NCBI RefSeq assembly: GCF_039904985.1
Contig: NZ_CP157005.1
Location: forward strand, 744,001-808,000
Direction: 5' to 3'
Length of the DNA stretch: 64,000 nt
Source of the DNA: Methylomonas sp. AM2-LC
GTDB lineage: Bacteria; Pseudomonadota; Gammaproteobacteria; Methylococcales; Methylomonadaceae
Shown: positions 9,947 through 18,290 of the stretch, piece by piece
Position numbering within the stretch: the stretch's first letter is position 1
Layout of the letters: every line of letters starts with the position of its first letter
Translations under genes and position numbers: made by a program
The notes under the pieces: generated by a model
Databases searched by the model: none
The model's input: only the letters and a program-made list of their open reading frames with translations
Told to the model about the DNA's origin: nothing

Positions 9947-10669
9947 ATGCAAATCGATCTTCTGTCCTTGTCTAAAGATCTGGTAGCTGCGCTCGAAAAT
10001 GGCGAAGAGGCAAATGCTGATGAAATTCTAGATAAAATAGCGGGTTTAAGGGAAACTCAGTTATTTCAGGAAATTGGTCGCCTAACTCGGCAATTACACG
10101 ACACAATGCTAAGTTTTTCTTTGGATACGACTATTACAGCTTTGGCCGAATATGAAATTCCCGATGCCAAAGAACGTTTGCAATATGTCATATCTATGAC
10201 TGAACAGGCTGCCAACCAGACATTGACAGCAGTTGAAGATTTGCTGCCAGTATCCGAGCAACTCAGCAGTCAGGCTAATAGTTTGTCTGCAAAATGGAGC
10301 CGTTTTCTGGATAAGGAAATGCCTCTGGAGGAGTTTAAAGCGATGAGTCAAGAAATTACCGCTCATTTTGACCATTCCATCGCCACGCTGGAGCAAATTC
10401 ATCAAGGATTAAATAGTATTTTACTTGCTCAGGGGTTTCAGGATATTACTGGGCAGATTATCCGCCGTGTGATTGAGTTGGTGAGGAATGTTGAATCAAA
10501 TTTAGTAAAAATGATCAGTATTTCTGGTCGTAAAGGTTTACAACCCCCGCTTGCACTTGAACATAACGAGTTGCCGGGGCCTGTCGTGCCAGGTGTAGAC
10601 GACAAGGCTCACGATGTTGCTACAAATCAAGATGATGTGGATGATTTGTTGTCAAGTTTAGGTTTCTGA
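9947..10669 (+). CDS. cheZ: CheY-phosphate phosphatase CheZ
   Basis: A 240-residue, mostly helical protein. The central part contains the CheZ catalytic stretch (LLAQGFQDITGQIIRRVIELV, with the conserved Asp-x-x-x-Gln pair), and the C-terminal tail ends DDVDDLLSSLGF, the usual CheY-binding amphipathic helix. CheZ speeds removal of phosphate from CheY. It sits directly between cheY and cheA, as in Pseudomonas and Vibrio. Confidence 0.96.
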   Translation: MQIDLLSLSKDLVAALENGEEANADEILDKIAGLRETQLFQEIGRLTRQLHDTMLSFSLDTTITALAEYEIPDAKERLQYVISMTEQAANQTLTAVEDLLPVSEQLSSQANSLSAKWSRFLDKEMPLEEFKAMSQEITAHFDHSIATLEQIHQGLNSILLAQGFQDITGQIIRRVIELVRNVESNLVKMISISGRKGLQPPLALEHNELPGPVVPGVDDKAHDVATNQDDVDDLLSSLGF

Positions 10670-10679
10670 GGCAAAAATT

Positions 10680-12878
10680 ATGGCGATTGATCTGGATGAT
10701 GAAATTTTACAGGATTTTCTGATTGAAGCTGGAGAAATTCTAGATTTGTTGGGTGAACAACTCGTACAACTTGAACAAACTCCTCGAGATCCAGAATTAC
10801 TCAATGCAATTTTTAGGGGCTTTCACACTGTAAAAGGTGGTGCTGGATTTCTGGCCATTGATGCACTGGTCGAAATTTGTCATAACGCTGAAGATGTATT
10901 TAATGTATTAAGGCAAGGCGAACGCTTGGTATCATCCGAATTGATGGATGTTATCTTAAGAGTGCTTGACTGTGTTAACGAAATGTTCTTTGAAATAAAA
11001 CGGGGCAATTTACCACAGTCTGTAGATCCGCAGCTTATGGCTAGACTCAAGTCTTTTGCCTGTGCAGCAAGTCCTACCGATGAAGCACCCGTTGCGATTC
11101 AGAATACTATCGAACCAGCTACCTTGGATTTGGGTTTTGATAGTATGCTTGATGATCGAGAGCTAGCGTCACAAACTACAACGTCTAAAAGCGATAACGA
11201 CGACATTACTGAGCAAGAATTTGAAGAGTTGCTGGATGTGTTACATGGGAAAGCTAGTTTACCTACGTCTACTCAGTCAAGCTCGCCAGTTGCAAACCTA
11301 AAAGATGATGAAATAAGCGAAGAAGAATTTGAAAAAGTTCTAGATGGATTACATGGAAAAGGTAAGTTTTCGGTACAAAATGTTAGTATTGAATCAAAGG
11401 CGGATAGTGGTGATATTACTGAAACTGAATTCGATGAATTACTTGACGCGTTACATGGTAAGGGTAAATTTAATGCCAGTAATCTAGAGACTACGTCAGA
11501 TATAATAACATCTGTTGACTCTACTCCCATAGAGCACTCCGAACTTTCTATCGTTACGCCAGCCAAGCCAGTTTTAAGTGAAAAACCTTCAGAATCTGGT
11601 CCTGTCTCGGAAAAAATATCTGCAACAGTCATTGCCTCTGAGAAGATGCAATCCACTGATGTCATCACTGATAAAGTAGGAAAAAGTGGCGCAGCCCAAA
11701 CAGCTCAGGCGGACACAACCGTCAGGGTGGATACTCAGGTTTTAGATGACATCATGAATATGGTGGGCGAATTGGTATTGGTACGTAATCGGTTTCAAAC
11801 CTTAAAAGCGTCCACTGAAGCGAGTGAACAGCTTTCGAAAGCTATTTCCAATCTTGATGTCGTTACCGCTGATTTACAACTTGCGGTAATGAAAACTCGG
11901 ATGCAACCGATTAAAAAGGTTTTTGGCCGTTTTCCGCGAGTTGTGCGTGATTTGGCTAGAAGTCTTAAAAAGGATATCCGCCTGGATTTGGTGGGTGAAG
12001 AAACCGATCTCGATAAAAACTTAGTTGAAGCATTGGCTGACCCACTGGTTCATTTGGTTAGAAACGCTGTTGATCATGGTATTGAATCGCCTGATGAACG
12101 TGAGGCCAAAGGAAAACCTCGAGAGGGAGTAGTCATTCTGAAAGCATCTCAAGAAGGTGATCACATACAACTATCGATTAAAGATGATGGTAAGGGGATG
12201 AATCCAGAAGCGCTCAGAGCTAAAGTGGTCGAGAAAGGCCTGATGGATGAAGAAACCGCCGCGCGTTTAGATGATAAAGAATGTTTTAATCTCATTTTTT
12301 TACCCGGTTTCTCAACAAAAACTGAAATTTCTGATGTTTCTGGACGCGGCGTGGGTATGGATGTTGTCAAAACACGCATCTCACAAATGAATGGAGTGGT
12401 AGAAGTCGACTCTGTAGAAGGCAAGGGAAGTACTATCATCATTAAAGTGCCTTTAACTTTGGCTATTATGCCGACATTGATGGTGAAACTGTGTGGACAA
12501 GCGTTTGCTTTACCGTTGGCAAGTGTTCTGGAAATTCTCGATCTGGACTTGAGTAAAACAAATAAAGTCGATGGGCAATTGGTTGCTATGGTCAGAAACA
12601 AAGCCTTGCCTTTATTTTATTTGAGTGAATGGTTGGTTAGAAATTCCTATTGCGAATCTGAAAAAATTACCGAAGGCCATGTAGTTATTGTCAATGCGGG
12701 TGGTAGACAGATCGGTTTTGTGGTTGATCAATTGATTGGGCAGGAGGAAGTTGTTATTAAGCCACTAGGGGCAAAACTACAGGGATTGGAGGGTTTGTCA
12801 GGAGCTACAATTACTGGTGATGGTAAAATTGCATTGATCTTGGACGTACCTGGGCTAATAAAACGTTACGCAAATTGA
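10680..12878 (+). CDS. cheA: Chemotaxis histidine kinase CheA
   Basis: A 732-residue kinase. The HPt domain has the phosphorylated His49 in GFHTVKGGAGF. A long linker (about 125-335) carries three copies of a motif of the form D-I-(T/S)-E-x-E-F-x-x-(L/V)-L-D-x-L-H-G-K-(G/A), near residues 172-190, 208-228 and 242-262. Dimerisation (about 345-410), the HATPase domain (HLVRNAVDHGIE, DDGKGM, GRGVGMDVV) and a CheW-like P5 domain (about 590-730) follow. CheA takes receptor signals via CheW and phosphorylates CheY and CheB. There is no obvious separate P2 domain; the repeated linker motifs may serve instead (inference). Confidence 0.97.
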   Translation: MAIDLDDEILQDFLIEAGEILDLLGEQLVQLEQTPRDPELLNAIFRGFHTVKGGAGFLAIDALVEICHNAEDVFNVLRQGERLVSSELMDVILRVLDCVNEMFFEIKRGNLPQSVDPQLMARLKSFACAASPTDEAPVAIQNTIEPATLDLGFDSMLDDRELASQTTTSKSDNDDITEQEFEELLDVLHGKASLPTSTQSSSPVANLKDDEISEEEFEKVLDGLHGKGKFSVQNVSIESKADSGDITETEFDELLDALHGKGKFNASNLETTSDIITSVDSTPIEHSELSIVTPAKPVLSEKPSESGPVSEKISATVIASEKMQSTDVITDKVGKSGAAQTAQADTTVRVDTQVLDDIMNMVGELVLVRNRFQTLKASTEASEQLSKAISNLDVVTADLQLAVMKTRMQPIKKVFGRFPRVVRDLARSLKKDIRLDLVGEETDLDKNLVEALADPLVHLVRNAVDHGIESPDEREAKGKPREGVVILKASQEGDHIQLSIKDDGKGMNPEALRAKVVEKGLMDEETAARLDDKECFNLIFLPGFSTKTEISDVSGRGVGMDVVKTRISQMNGVVEVDSVEGKGSTIIIKVPLTLAIMPTLMVKLCGQAFALPLASVLEILDLDLSKTNKVDGQLVAMVRNKALPLFYLSEWLVRNSYCESEKITEGHVVIVNAGGRQIGFVVDQLIGQEEVVIKPLGAKLQGLEGLSGATITGDGKIALILDVPGLIKRYAN

Positions 12879-12891
12879 TAATTGGTGATAT

Positions 12892-13968
12892 GTGACCATT
12901 CGGGTTCTGATTGTTGATGATTCGCAATTTATCTGTAATCGAATCCGCGAAGCATTAGAAGAAGATCCCGATTTTTGCGTGATTGGGGTTGCTGTTAATG
13001 GCCAGGAAGCCGTAGAGTTATCGTTAATTTTACGACCGGATGTGGTAACCATGGATGTCAACATGCCTGTTATGGATGGTATCACCGCGGTAAAAAAAAT
13101 TATGAGCAATCATCCCTGCCCGATTTTGATGTTTTCAGCAATGACTCAGGTAGGAGCTAAAGCCACGTTGGATGCTTTGCAAGCCGGTGCAATTGATTTT
13201 TTGCCAAAACAATGGGATGAAATAGACTCTAATCGGGAGATAGCTAAAAACTTATTCCGGCAAAGAGTCAGGCTAGTTGCCTCACAAGTAGGAAAATTAT
13301 CGGCCCATTCTGACTCCAGAATGCAATCGAGTTTTGCAGAAAAACTTGCTTTCAACATTGATAGTCAAACAGTTCAAAAAAAATCGGTTAGGCATTTTGG
13401 ACGAGTAAATTTATTGGCAATTGCAGCATCTACAGGTGGACCTGTAGCAATACAACAAGTGCTTAGTCAAATTCCTCGCCAATGTAGTGTTCCCGTATTA
13501 ATAATGCAACATATGCCACAAAATTTTACTAAAAGCTTTGCTGATAGATTAAATCAGCTTTGCCAAATCCAGGTAAAAGAAGCTGAAAATGGCGATGTTT
13601 TACAAGCGGGAAGAGCGCTGTTGGGGCCAGGAGGAATGCAGATGCAAATCAAGTATATTTCTGGACAACATCAAGTGATGCTAAGACCTAAACAGACGGG
13701 GGAAATTTATAGCCCTTGTATTGACACTACCTTTTATTCACTTGCTGAGCAATTTAAAGGTCATATTCTAGCAGTTATTTTAACCGGCATGGGAGCAGAT
13801 GGGAAAGAAGGAGCTATTAAATTAAAACAAAAAGGCGCTGAAATCTGGGCTCAAGACGAAGCCAGCAGCACCATCTATGGGATGCCGAGAGCTATTGTAG
13901 AAGCAAATATTGCTGATAAAATTTATAGCCTGGATGAGATCGCAAACGCATTCAAAACATTAAATTAA
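12892..13968 (+). CDS. cheB: Chemotaxis methylesterase CheB
   Basis: A 358-residue two-domain protein. The N-terminal receiver has VDDSQ and the phospho-acceptor in TMDVNMPVMDG; the C-terminal methylesterase carries the catalytic Ser in AASTGGP, His in MQHMP and Asp in GMGADG. CheB removes methyl groups from chemoreceptors during adaptation. Translation appears to start at GTG (12892), since no ATG is better placed. It overlaps motC (TAATG at 13966-13970). No cheR is visible in the window. Confidence 0.95.
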   Translation: MTIRVLIVDDSQFICNRIREALEEDPDFCVIGVAVNGQEAVELSLILRPDVVTMDVNMPVMDGITAVKKIMSNHPCPILMFSAMTQVGAKATLDALQAGAIDFLPKQWDEIDSNREIAKNLFRQRVRLVASQVGKLSAHSDSRMQSSFAEKLAFNIDSQTVQKKSVRHFGRVNLLAIAASTGGPVAIQQVLSQIPRQCSVPVLIMQHMPQNFTKSFADRLNQLCQIQVKEAENGDVLQAGRALLGPGGMQMQIKYISGQHQVMLRPKQTGEIYSPCIDTTFYSLAEQFKGHILAVILTGMGADGKEGAIKLKQKGAEIWAQDEASSTIYGMPRAIVEANIADKIYSLDEIANAFKTLN

Positions 13969-14720
13969 TGGATTTTTTAAGTATTATCGGTGTGCTTCTT
14001 GGATTTTCAGCCATTATTGGTGGAAATTTACTGGGTGGTGGAGAAATTACTGCATTAATTAATATGCACGCTATGGTTATTGTCGTTGGTGGTACTTTGG
14101 GTGCAACCCTATTACAGTTTCCACCTAGGGTATTTTTCCGTAGTTTACGAATTTTAATCTGGATTTTTAAGCCACAAAATTTTCAACTTAAAAAGCAAAT
14201 CGAAAAAATAGTACGTTGGAGCACATTGGCCAGAAAAGAAGGATTGCTGGGATTGGAAAGTGTTATAGACATGGAAAAAGACAATTTTTCTCGTAAAGGT
14301 TTGCAGTTGTTAGTGGATGGTAGTGAGCCGGAAGTTATTCGTGAATGTCTTGAAGTTGAGTTAAGCACTAAAGAGCATTTGGATATGCAAGCAGCGAGAG
14401 TATTTGAGTCGATGGGTGGATATTCACCTACCATAGGTATTATAGGTGCGGTAATCGGTTTAATCCATGTAATGCAACATCTGGCTAATCCAGAATTACT
14501 TGGGAGCGGGATCGCCACCGCTTTTGTGGCTACAATTTATGGTGTAGGGCTAGCGAATTTGTTGTTTATTCCTATCGCCAATAAGTTGAAATCTCATATT
14601 TTTCTGGCTTCTCAAGCCAGGGAAATGGTTATAGAAGGCATCTCCTCCATTGCGGAAGGCGAAAACCCTCGTAATATCGAATTAAAACTATCTGGTTTTT
14701 TGCTGGAAAATAATGACTGA
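13968..14720 (+). CDS. motC: Flagellar motor stator protein MotC (MotA/PomA family)
   Basis: A 250-residue MotA/TolQ-type protein. Membrane segments lie near 2-22 and 30-50, followed by a cytoplasmic loop, then two more (about 150-175 and 180-205) with the conserved GGYSPTIGIIGAVIGLIHVM and GSGIATAFVATIYGVGLAN. With MotD it forms an ion channel that drives rotation. The position after cheB and the pairing with an OmpA-type partner match Pseudomonas MotCD. The coupling ion cannot be decided safely from sequence. Confidence 0.93.
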   Translation: MDFLSIIGVLLGFSAIIGGNLLGGGEITALINMHAMVIVVGGTLGATLLQFPPRVFFRSLRILIWIFKPQNFQLKKQIEKIVRWSTLARKEGLLGLESVIDMEKDNFSRKGLQLLVDGSEPEVIRECLEVELSTKEHLDMQAARVFESMGGYSPTIGIIGAVIGLIHVMQHLANPELLGSGIATAFVATIYGVGLANLLFIPIANKLKSHIFLASQAREMVIEGISSIAEGENPRNIELKLSGFLLENND

Positions 14721-14723
14721 ATT

Positions 14724-15593
14724 ATGATTAAACGCAAAAGAAATAGTCATCAGGAAGCTGAAAACCATGATCGATGGATGGTGTCTTATGCCGATTTTGT
14801 AACCTTGCTGTTCGCCTTTTTTGTGGTTATGTATTCTATTTCCTCTGTAAATAAAGGTAAATTTGTTACTTTTTCCGAATCTTTGGATCAAGCTCTAAAA
14901 GTTGAAAAATCAGGAAGAGAAATAGAGCCGGTACTTAATAAAAATGATCCAACCACCATTCAGCCCATTGAATTGCCAAATTTGATGACCACTGATGAAC
15001 GCGAGTTAAGTCAGGAAATTCTTCAAGAAAAGCAACGCTTAGACAATGTGTCTGAAAAATTCAAGTCAGAATTGCAAGCGTATGTTGATAGTAGTTTGGT
15101 CAGCATCAAAAAACATGATTTTTGGATTGAACTGGAAATGAATAGCGAATTGTTATTTGCCAGTGGCAAAGCGGATATTTCCCCAAAAGCGCAAGTGGTG
15201 TTGGCAAAAGTAGCTGATTTGGTGCGGGAAATACCTAATGTCATCAATATTGAAGGTTATACCGATGACGTGCCTATTTCTAATGGATTTTATTCTTCAA
15301 ATTGGGATTTATCCTCCGCAAGGGCGACCAGTGTTGTTAAAGAGTTAGTTAAAGATAATATTCCCGCTACTCGGCTTTCTGCCACCGGTTATGGAGAGTT
15401 TCATCCGATTGCAGAAAATTTAAATGAAGAAAACCGTTTCAAAAATAGGCGTGTCGTTTTGGTGCTGATGTCACAAGCATTTTCTCGGTATGGAATGACC
15501 GATGCCCAACGTGCAAAAGCTCTCAATTTCACACCCACCTTAGAAAAGGATACAACTGATAAAACAGGTATTGCACCTATGGTGAAACCATGA
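14724..15593 (+). CDS. motD: Flagellar motor stator protein MotD (MotB family)
   Basis: A 289-residue protein with a short cytoplasmic N-terminus, one membrane helix (about 22-40, MVSYADFVTLLFAFFVVMYS) holding the ion-binding Asp, and a periplasmic OmpA/peptidoglycan-binding domain (about 130-255: LFASGKADISPKAQ, NIEGYTDDVPI, LSSARATSVVKELV, NRRVVLVLM). It anchors the stator to the cell wall. It shares ATGA with the next gene. Confidence 0.94.
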   Translation: MIKRKRNSHQEAENHDRWMVSYADFVTLLFAFFVVMYSISSVNKGKFVTFSESLDQALKVEKSGREIEPVLNKNDPTTIQPIELPNLMTTDERELSQEILQEKQRLDNVSEKFKSELQAYVDSSLVSIKKHDFWIELEMNSELLFASGKADISPKAQVVLAKVADLVREIPNVINIEGYTDDVPISNGFYSSNWDLSSARATSVVKELVKDNIPATRLSATGYGEFHPIAENLNEENRFKNRRVVLVLMSQAFSRYGMTDAQRAKALNFTPTLEKDTTDKTGIAPMVKP

Positions 15594-16366
15594 AAGTCTG
15601 GACTGTTTCTAATCAAAAAGGTGGTGTAGGAAAAACGACTACCGTAGTCTCACTGGCGGGGCTACTATCCGCTTGGGGTTTCAGAACATTGCTCGTTGAT
15701 CTTGATCCTCATGGCTCCTTAACCAGTTATTTTAAAATTAATCCTGATGAAGTTGATAATGGGGTTTACAATTTATTTCGGGATGCAAGCGAGAAGAAAA
15801 AAGATATTCATCCCAGCGTTTATATTACTAAAACCCAATTTGATGGCATCAGCATTCTCCCTGCCAGCACTGCAATTGCTACTCTGGATAGACAGGTGGC
15901 GACGATGGGCGGTATGGGGTTGGTCATATCTACCGCTTTGCATAAAATGGCCAATGAATATGATTATGTGATAATTGATAGTCCGCCAATGCTTGGGGTG
16001 CTAATGATTAATGCCTTAGCAGCCTGCGAACAACTAATCGTGCCAGTATTGGCTGAGTTTTTGTCATTAAAAGGTTTGGAAAGAATGGTACATACTTTGA
16101 GTATGGTTTTTAATTCTCGAAAAAATCCACCCAAATTTACTATTGTTACTACCATGTTCGATAAACGCACTAAAGCTGCAAGAGAGAGTTTGCTGGCTTT
16201 ATATCAACAATACCCTAATAATGCTTGGAAGTCTGTAATTCCAGTAGATACAAGGGTCAGAGATGCTAGTGCTATTGGTGTGCCGCTACCGCTATTTGAT
16301 AAAAGCTCAAAAGCTGTGGAGGCCTATTCAGAATTGTTGGAACTATTATTGCTAGATAAAGGCTGA
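15590..16366 (+). CDS. ParA-like ATPase of the chemotaxis cluster
   Basis: A 258-residue Soj/ParA-type ATPase with deviant Walker A QKGGVGKTT near residue 10, LLVDLDPHGSL, and Walker B YVIIDSPPMLGVL. In Vibrio and Pseudomonas a ParA homologue in this exact position (ParC in Vibrio) positions chemotaxis arrays at the pole through a CheW-domain partner. The overlap with motD and the following CheW-domain gene support that role here (inference). It is not a plasmid partition gene, because no parB or centromere-like array follows. Confidence 0.88.
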   Translation: MKVWTVSNQKGGVGKTTTVVSLAGLLSAWGFRTLLVDLDPHGSLTSYFKINPDEVDNGVYNLFRDASEKKKDIHPSVYITKTQFDGISILPASTAIATLDRQVATMGGMGLVISTALHKMANEYDYVIIDSPPMLGVLMINALAACEQLIVPVLAEFLSLKGLERMVHTLSMVFNSRKNPPKFTIVTTMFDKRTKAARESLLALYQQYPNNAWKSVIPVDTRVRDASAIGVPLPLFDKSSKAVEAYSELLELLLLDKG

Positions 16367-16389
16367 GACAATAAAATGGCAATCAGCAC

Positions 16390-17091
16390 ATGAATCCGGT
16401 AAAACCACAACAGCAGATTATCCAACAAGGTTTAGCACTTGATGATTATTTAAGAACTTTATTAGACGAAATTCCTGCGGCAGATGAAGCTGTTGTTATT
16501 AGTGAAAATCGCGTTATTGAGATTGTTGCTAAACCTGAAATTGAACTGCATAGCAACGCTAAAACAACCGCCCTGATTTTAGCTTCGCAAACTAAACTTG
16601 TTGAAGCGGAAAATCCAGCTAAAATTAATGCTTTATCGATAATGCCGGAATGGGCGCAACAGGAGTTTCAAGCTTTATTTTTTAAAGTAGATAAATTGAT
16701 TTTGGCAACGCCACTGATTGAATTATCACGTACTATCAAGTTTGAGCAAAAGCCCACTAAAATTCCAGGTCAACCCTCATGGTTTATAGGTCTGCTGGAC
16801 GTGAACGATAATCGTATAGGTGTTCTGGATACAGGGCAATTAGTTTTTGGTAAAAGTCGGGGAAGTCAACGAAATCTGGAGAAAAATCCGTTTCAAAGAA
16901 TTTTGATTACACAAGATAAAAAATGGGGTTTAGCTTGTGATGAAATTTTGTCGATAGGAAAACTAAAGCCGGAAAAAGTGAGATGGCGTACTAATCGACA
17001 AACTAAAACTTGGTTGATTGGTACCGTGATTGAAGAATTGACGGCAATTGTCGATCTACAGCAACTAGTACCACATAGAAAGGCAGTCTAG
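16390..17091 (+). CDS. CheW-domain coupling protein, ParP-like
   Basis: A 233-residue protein whose C-terminal part (about 95-230) is a CheW-like domain (GQPSWFIGLLDVNDNRIGVLDTGQLVF, then WGLACDEILSIGKLKPEKVRWR). The N-terminal segment (about 1-90) is variable and includes ALDDYLRTLLDEIP. The gene lies directly between a ParA-like ATPase and cheW, as Vibrio parP does; ParP links ParC to CheA. The functional assignment rests on architecture and context. Confidence 0.8.
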   Translation: MNPVKPQQQIIQQGLALDDYLRTLLDEIPAADEAVVISENRVIEIVAKPEIELHSNAKTTALILASQTKLVEAENPAKINALSIMPEWAQQEFQALFFKVDKLILATPLIELSRTIKFEQKPTKIPGQPSWFIGLLDVNDNRIGVLDTGQLVFGKSRGSQRNLEKNPFQRILITQDKKWGLACDEILSIGKLKPEKVRWRTNRQTKTWLIGTVIEELTAIVDLQQLVPHRKAV

Positions 17092-17130
17092 TTATAAACT
17101 TAATAAATCAATAGTATCTGGATAAATGAA

Positions 17131-17604
17131 ATGAGCGAAGATAAAAAACAAAGCGATCCCGTTATTCAATGGGTTACTTTTTGTCTAGGTGATGAAAAGT
17201 ATGGTATCAATGTCATGCAGGTGCAGGAGGTATTGCGTATTACCGAAATTGCTCCGGTACCCGGTGCTCCTTCTTATGTATTGGGTATTATCAACTTACG
17301 CGGAAATGTTGTCACTGTTATCGATACGCGGAGCCGTTTTGGTTTACCTTCCAAAGAAACCGATGACTCATCTCGAGTAGTGATTATTGAGACTGAAAAG
17401 CATATTATTGGCATTTTGGTCGATAGCGTTGCTGAAGTGGTGGAAATGAGAGCTTCCGAAATTGAAACCGCGCCTAATGTAGGCAATGAGGAAAACTCGA
17501 AATATATTCAAGGTGTCACTAGTCGTGATAACCAGTTATTGATACTGGTTGATTTGAACAAGTTCTTAAGTGATGATGAGAAAGTTGAACTGGATATGTT
17601 TTAG
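17131..17604 (+). CDS. cheW: Chemotaxis coupling protein CheW
   Basis: A 157-residue CheW made of one SH3-like double barrel. Hallmarks are WVTFCLGDEKYGINVMQVQEVLR, the conserved GIINLRGNVVTVIDTRSRFGLP and VVIIETEKHIIGILVDSVAEV. It couples chemoreceptors to CheA. It lies last among the phosphorelay genes and is followed after 8 bases by a short ORF. Confidence 0.96.
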   Translation: MSEDKKQSDPVIQWVTFCLGDEKYGINVMQVQEVLRITEIAPVPGAPSYVLGIINLRGNVVTVIDTRSRFGLPSKETDDSSRVVIIETEKHIIGILVDSVAEVVEMRASEIETAPNVGNEENSKYIQGVTSRDNQLLILVDLNKFLSDDEKVELDMF

Positions 17605-17612
17605 GTATTGAC

Positions 17613-17786
17613 ATGGTTGATATAACGCCATTATTGCCAACGCAAATTGTTAAAGCAGTTACTTATTTGTTTTCTGTAAAAGCCCGGAAATCTAAGCTAC
17701 AGAAACCGCCTAAGTCATCACTTGTCAAAAAAGAATTATCAAAATCCGACGAGCAATCCAGCCAGCATATTGATGAAATAGTGTAA
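17613..17786 (+). CDS. Small conserved-position ORF in chemotaxis operon (57 residues)
   Basis: An ATG at 17613 opens a 57-residue frame that ends exactly in TAATG with the next gene (17784-17788). The product starts MVDITPLLPTQIVKAVTYLF and becomes basic and serine/lysine-rich. I recognise no domain. Reasons to call it real are the operon position 8 bases after cheW, the stop-start overlap with the next gene, and gene-tight packing. It could be a small motility-associated protein or a non-functional leader. Confidence 0.55.
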   Translation: MVDITPLLPTQIVKAVTYLFSVKARKSKLQKPPKSSLVKKELSKSDEQSSQHIDEIV

Positions 17787-18235
17787 TGAACGAGAATTTG
17801 TTGCTGGTTATAGTCTGTATTTTGCTGGTTATTATTGCAATATTAGTGCGATTGTTGCGACGTTACAAAAATCTAAAATCGGATATTAAGTTGTTAACAG
17901 ACCAATTACGCCGCTATAGTGAAGACGTAGCAGGCTTAACTTCAGCTGCACTGGCTATTGATCAGCATTTGTTTAAGAATGATACGCACTTGAACAACCT
18001 ATCAACCGCACTTAATGATTTGCATTCTCAACAGCTAATAGTTAATTCTCCTTCCGCCAACAGCGCACCGATCTTTTCTGAAACACCTATCGAAAGCAAT
18101 AAAACTGCGCAAGGCTATGAAAATGTGATTGCGAAAATTCAAAGTGGTGTCGGTATTGATGAACTGGTCAATGTATGGGGTCTAACGCGAGATGAAGCGG
18201 TTTTATTAAGTCGATTACATGGTCGAAAAACCTAG
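17786..18235 (+). CDS. DUF2802 family membrane-anchored protein
   Basis: A 149-residue protein with an N-terminal membrane helix (about 4-22) and a predicted coiled region (about 28-70). The C-terminal conserved box is IDELVNVWGLTRDEAVLLSRLHGRK, the DUF2802 signature as I recall it. Such genes end the cheW-side of Pseudomonas-type motility clusters; the molecular role is unknown. It is the last gene of the block. The 55 bases to the convergent coaBC end show no clear hairpin terminator. Confidence 0.8.
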   Translation: MNENLLLVIVCILLVIIAILVRLLRRYKNLKSDIKLLTDQLRRYSEDVAGLTSAALAIDQHLFKNDTHLNNLSTALNDLHSQQLIVNSPSANSAPIFSETPIESNKTAQGYENVIAKIQSGVGIDELVNVWGLTRDEAVLLSRLHGRKT

Positions 18236-18290
18236 AGCTGTCATTAAGGGTTCTAATTGAGTTTTTGGTTTATATTCTTATTGACCTGTT

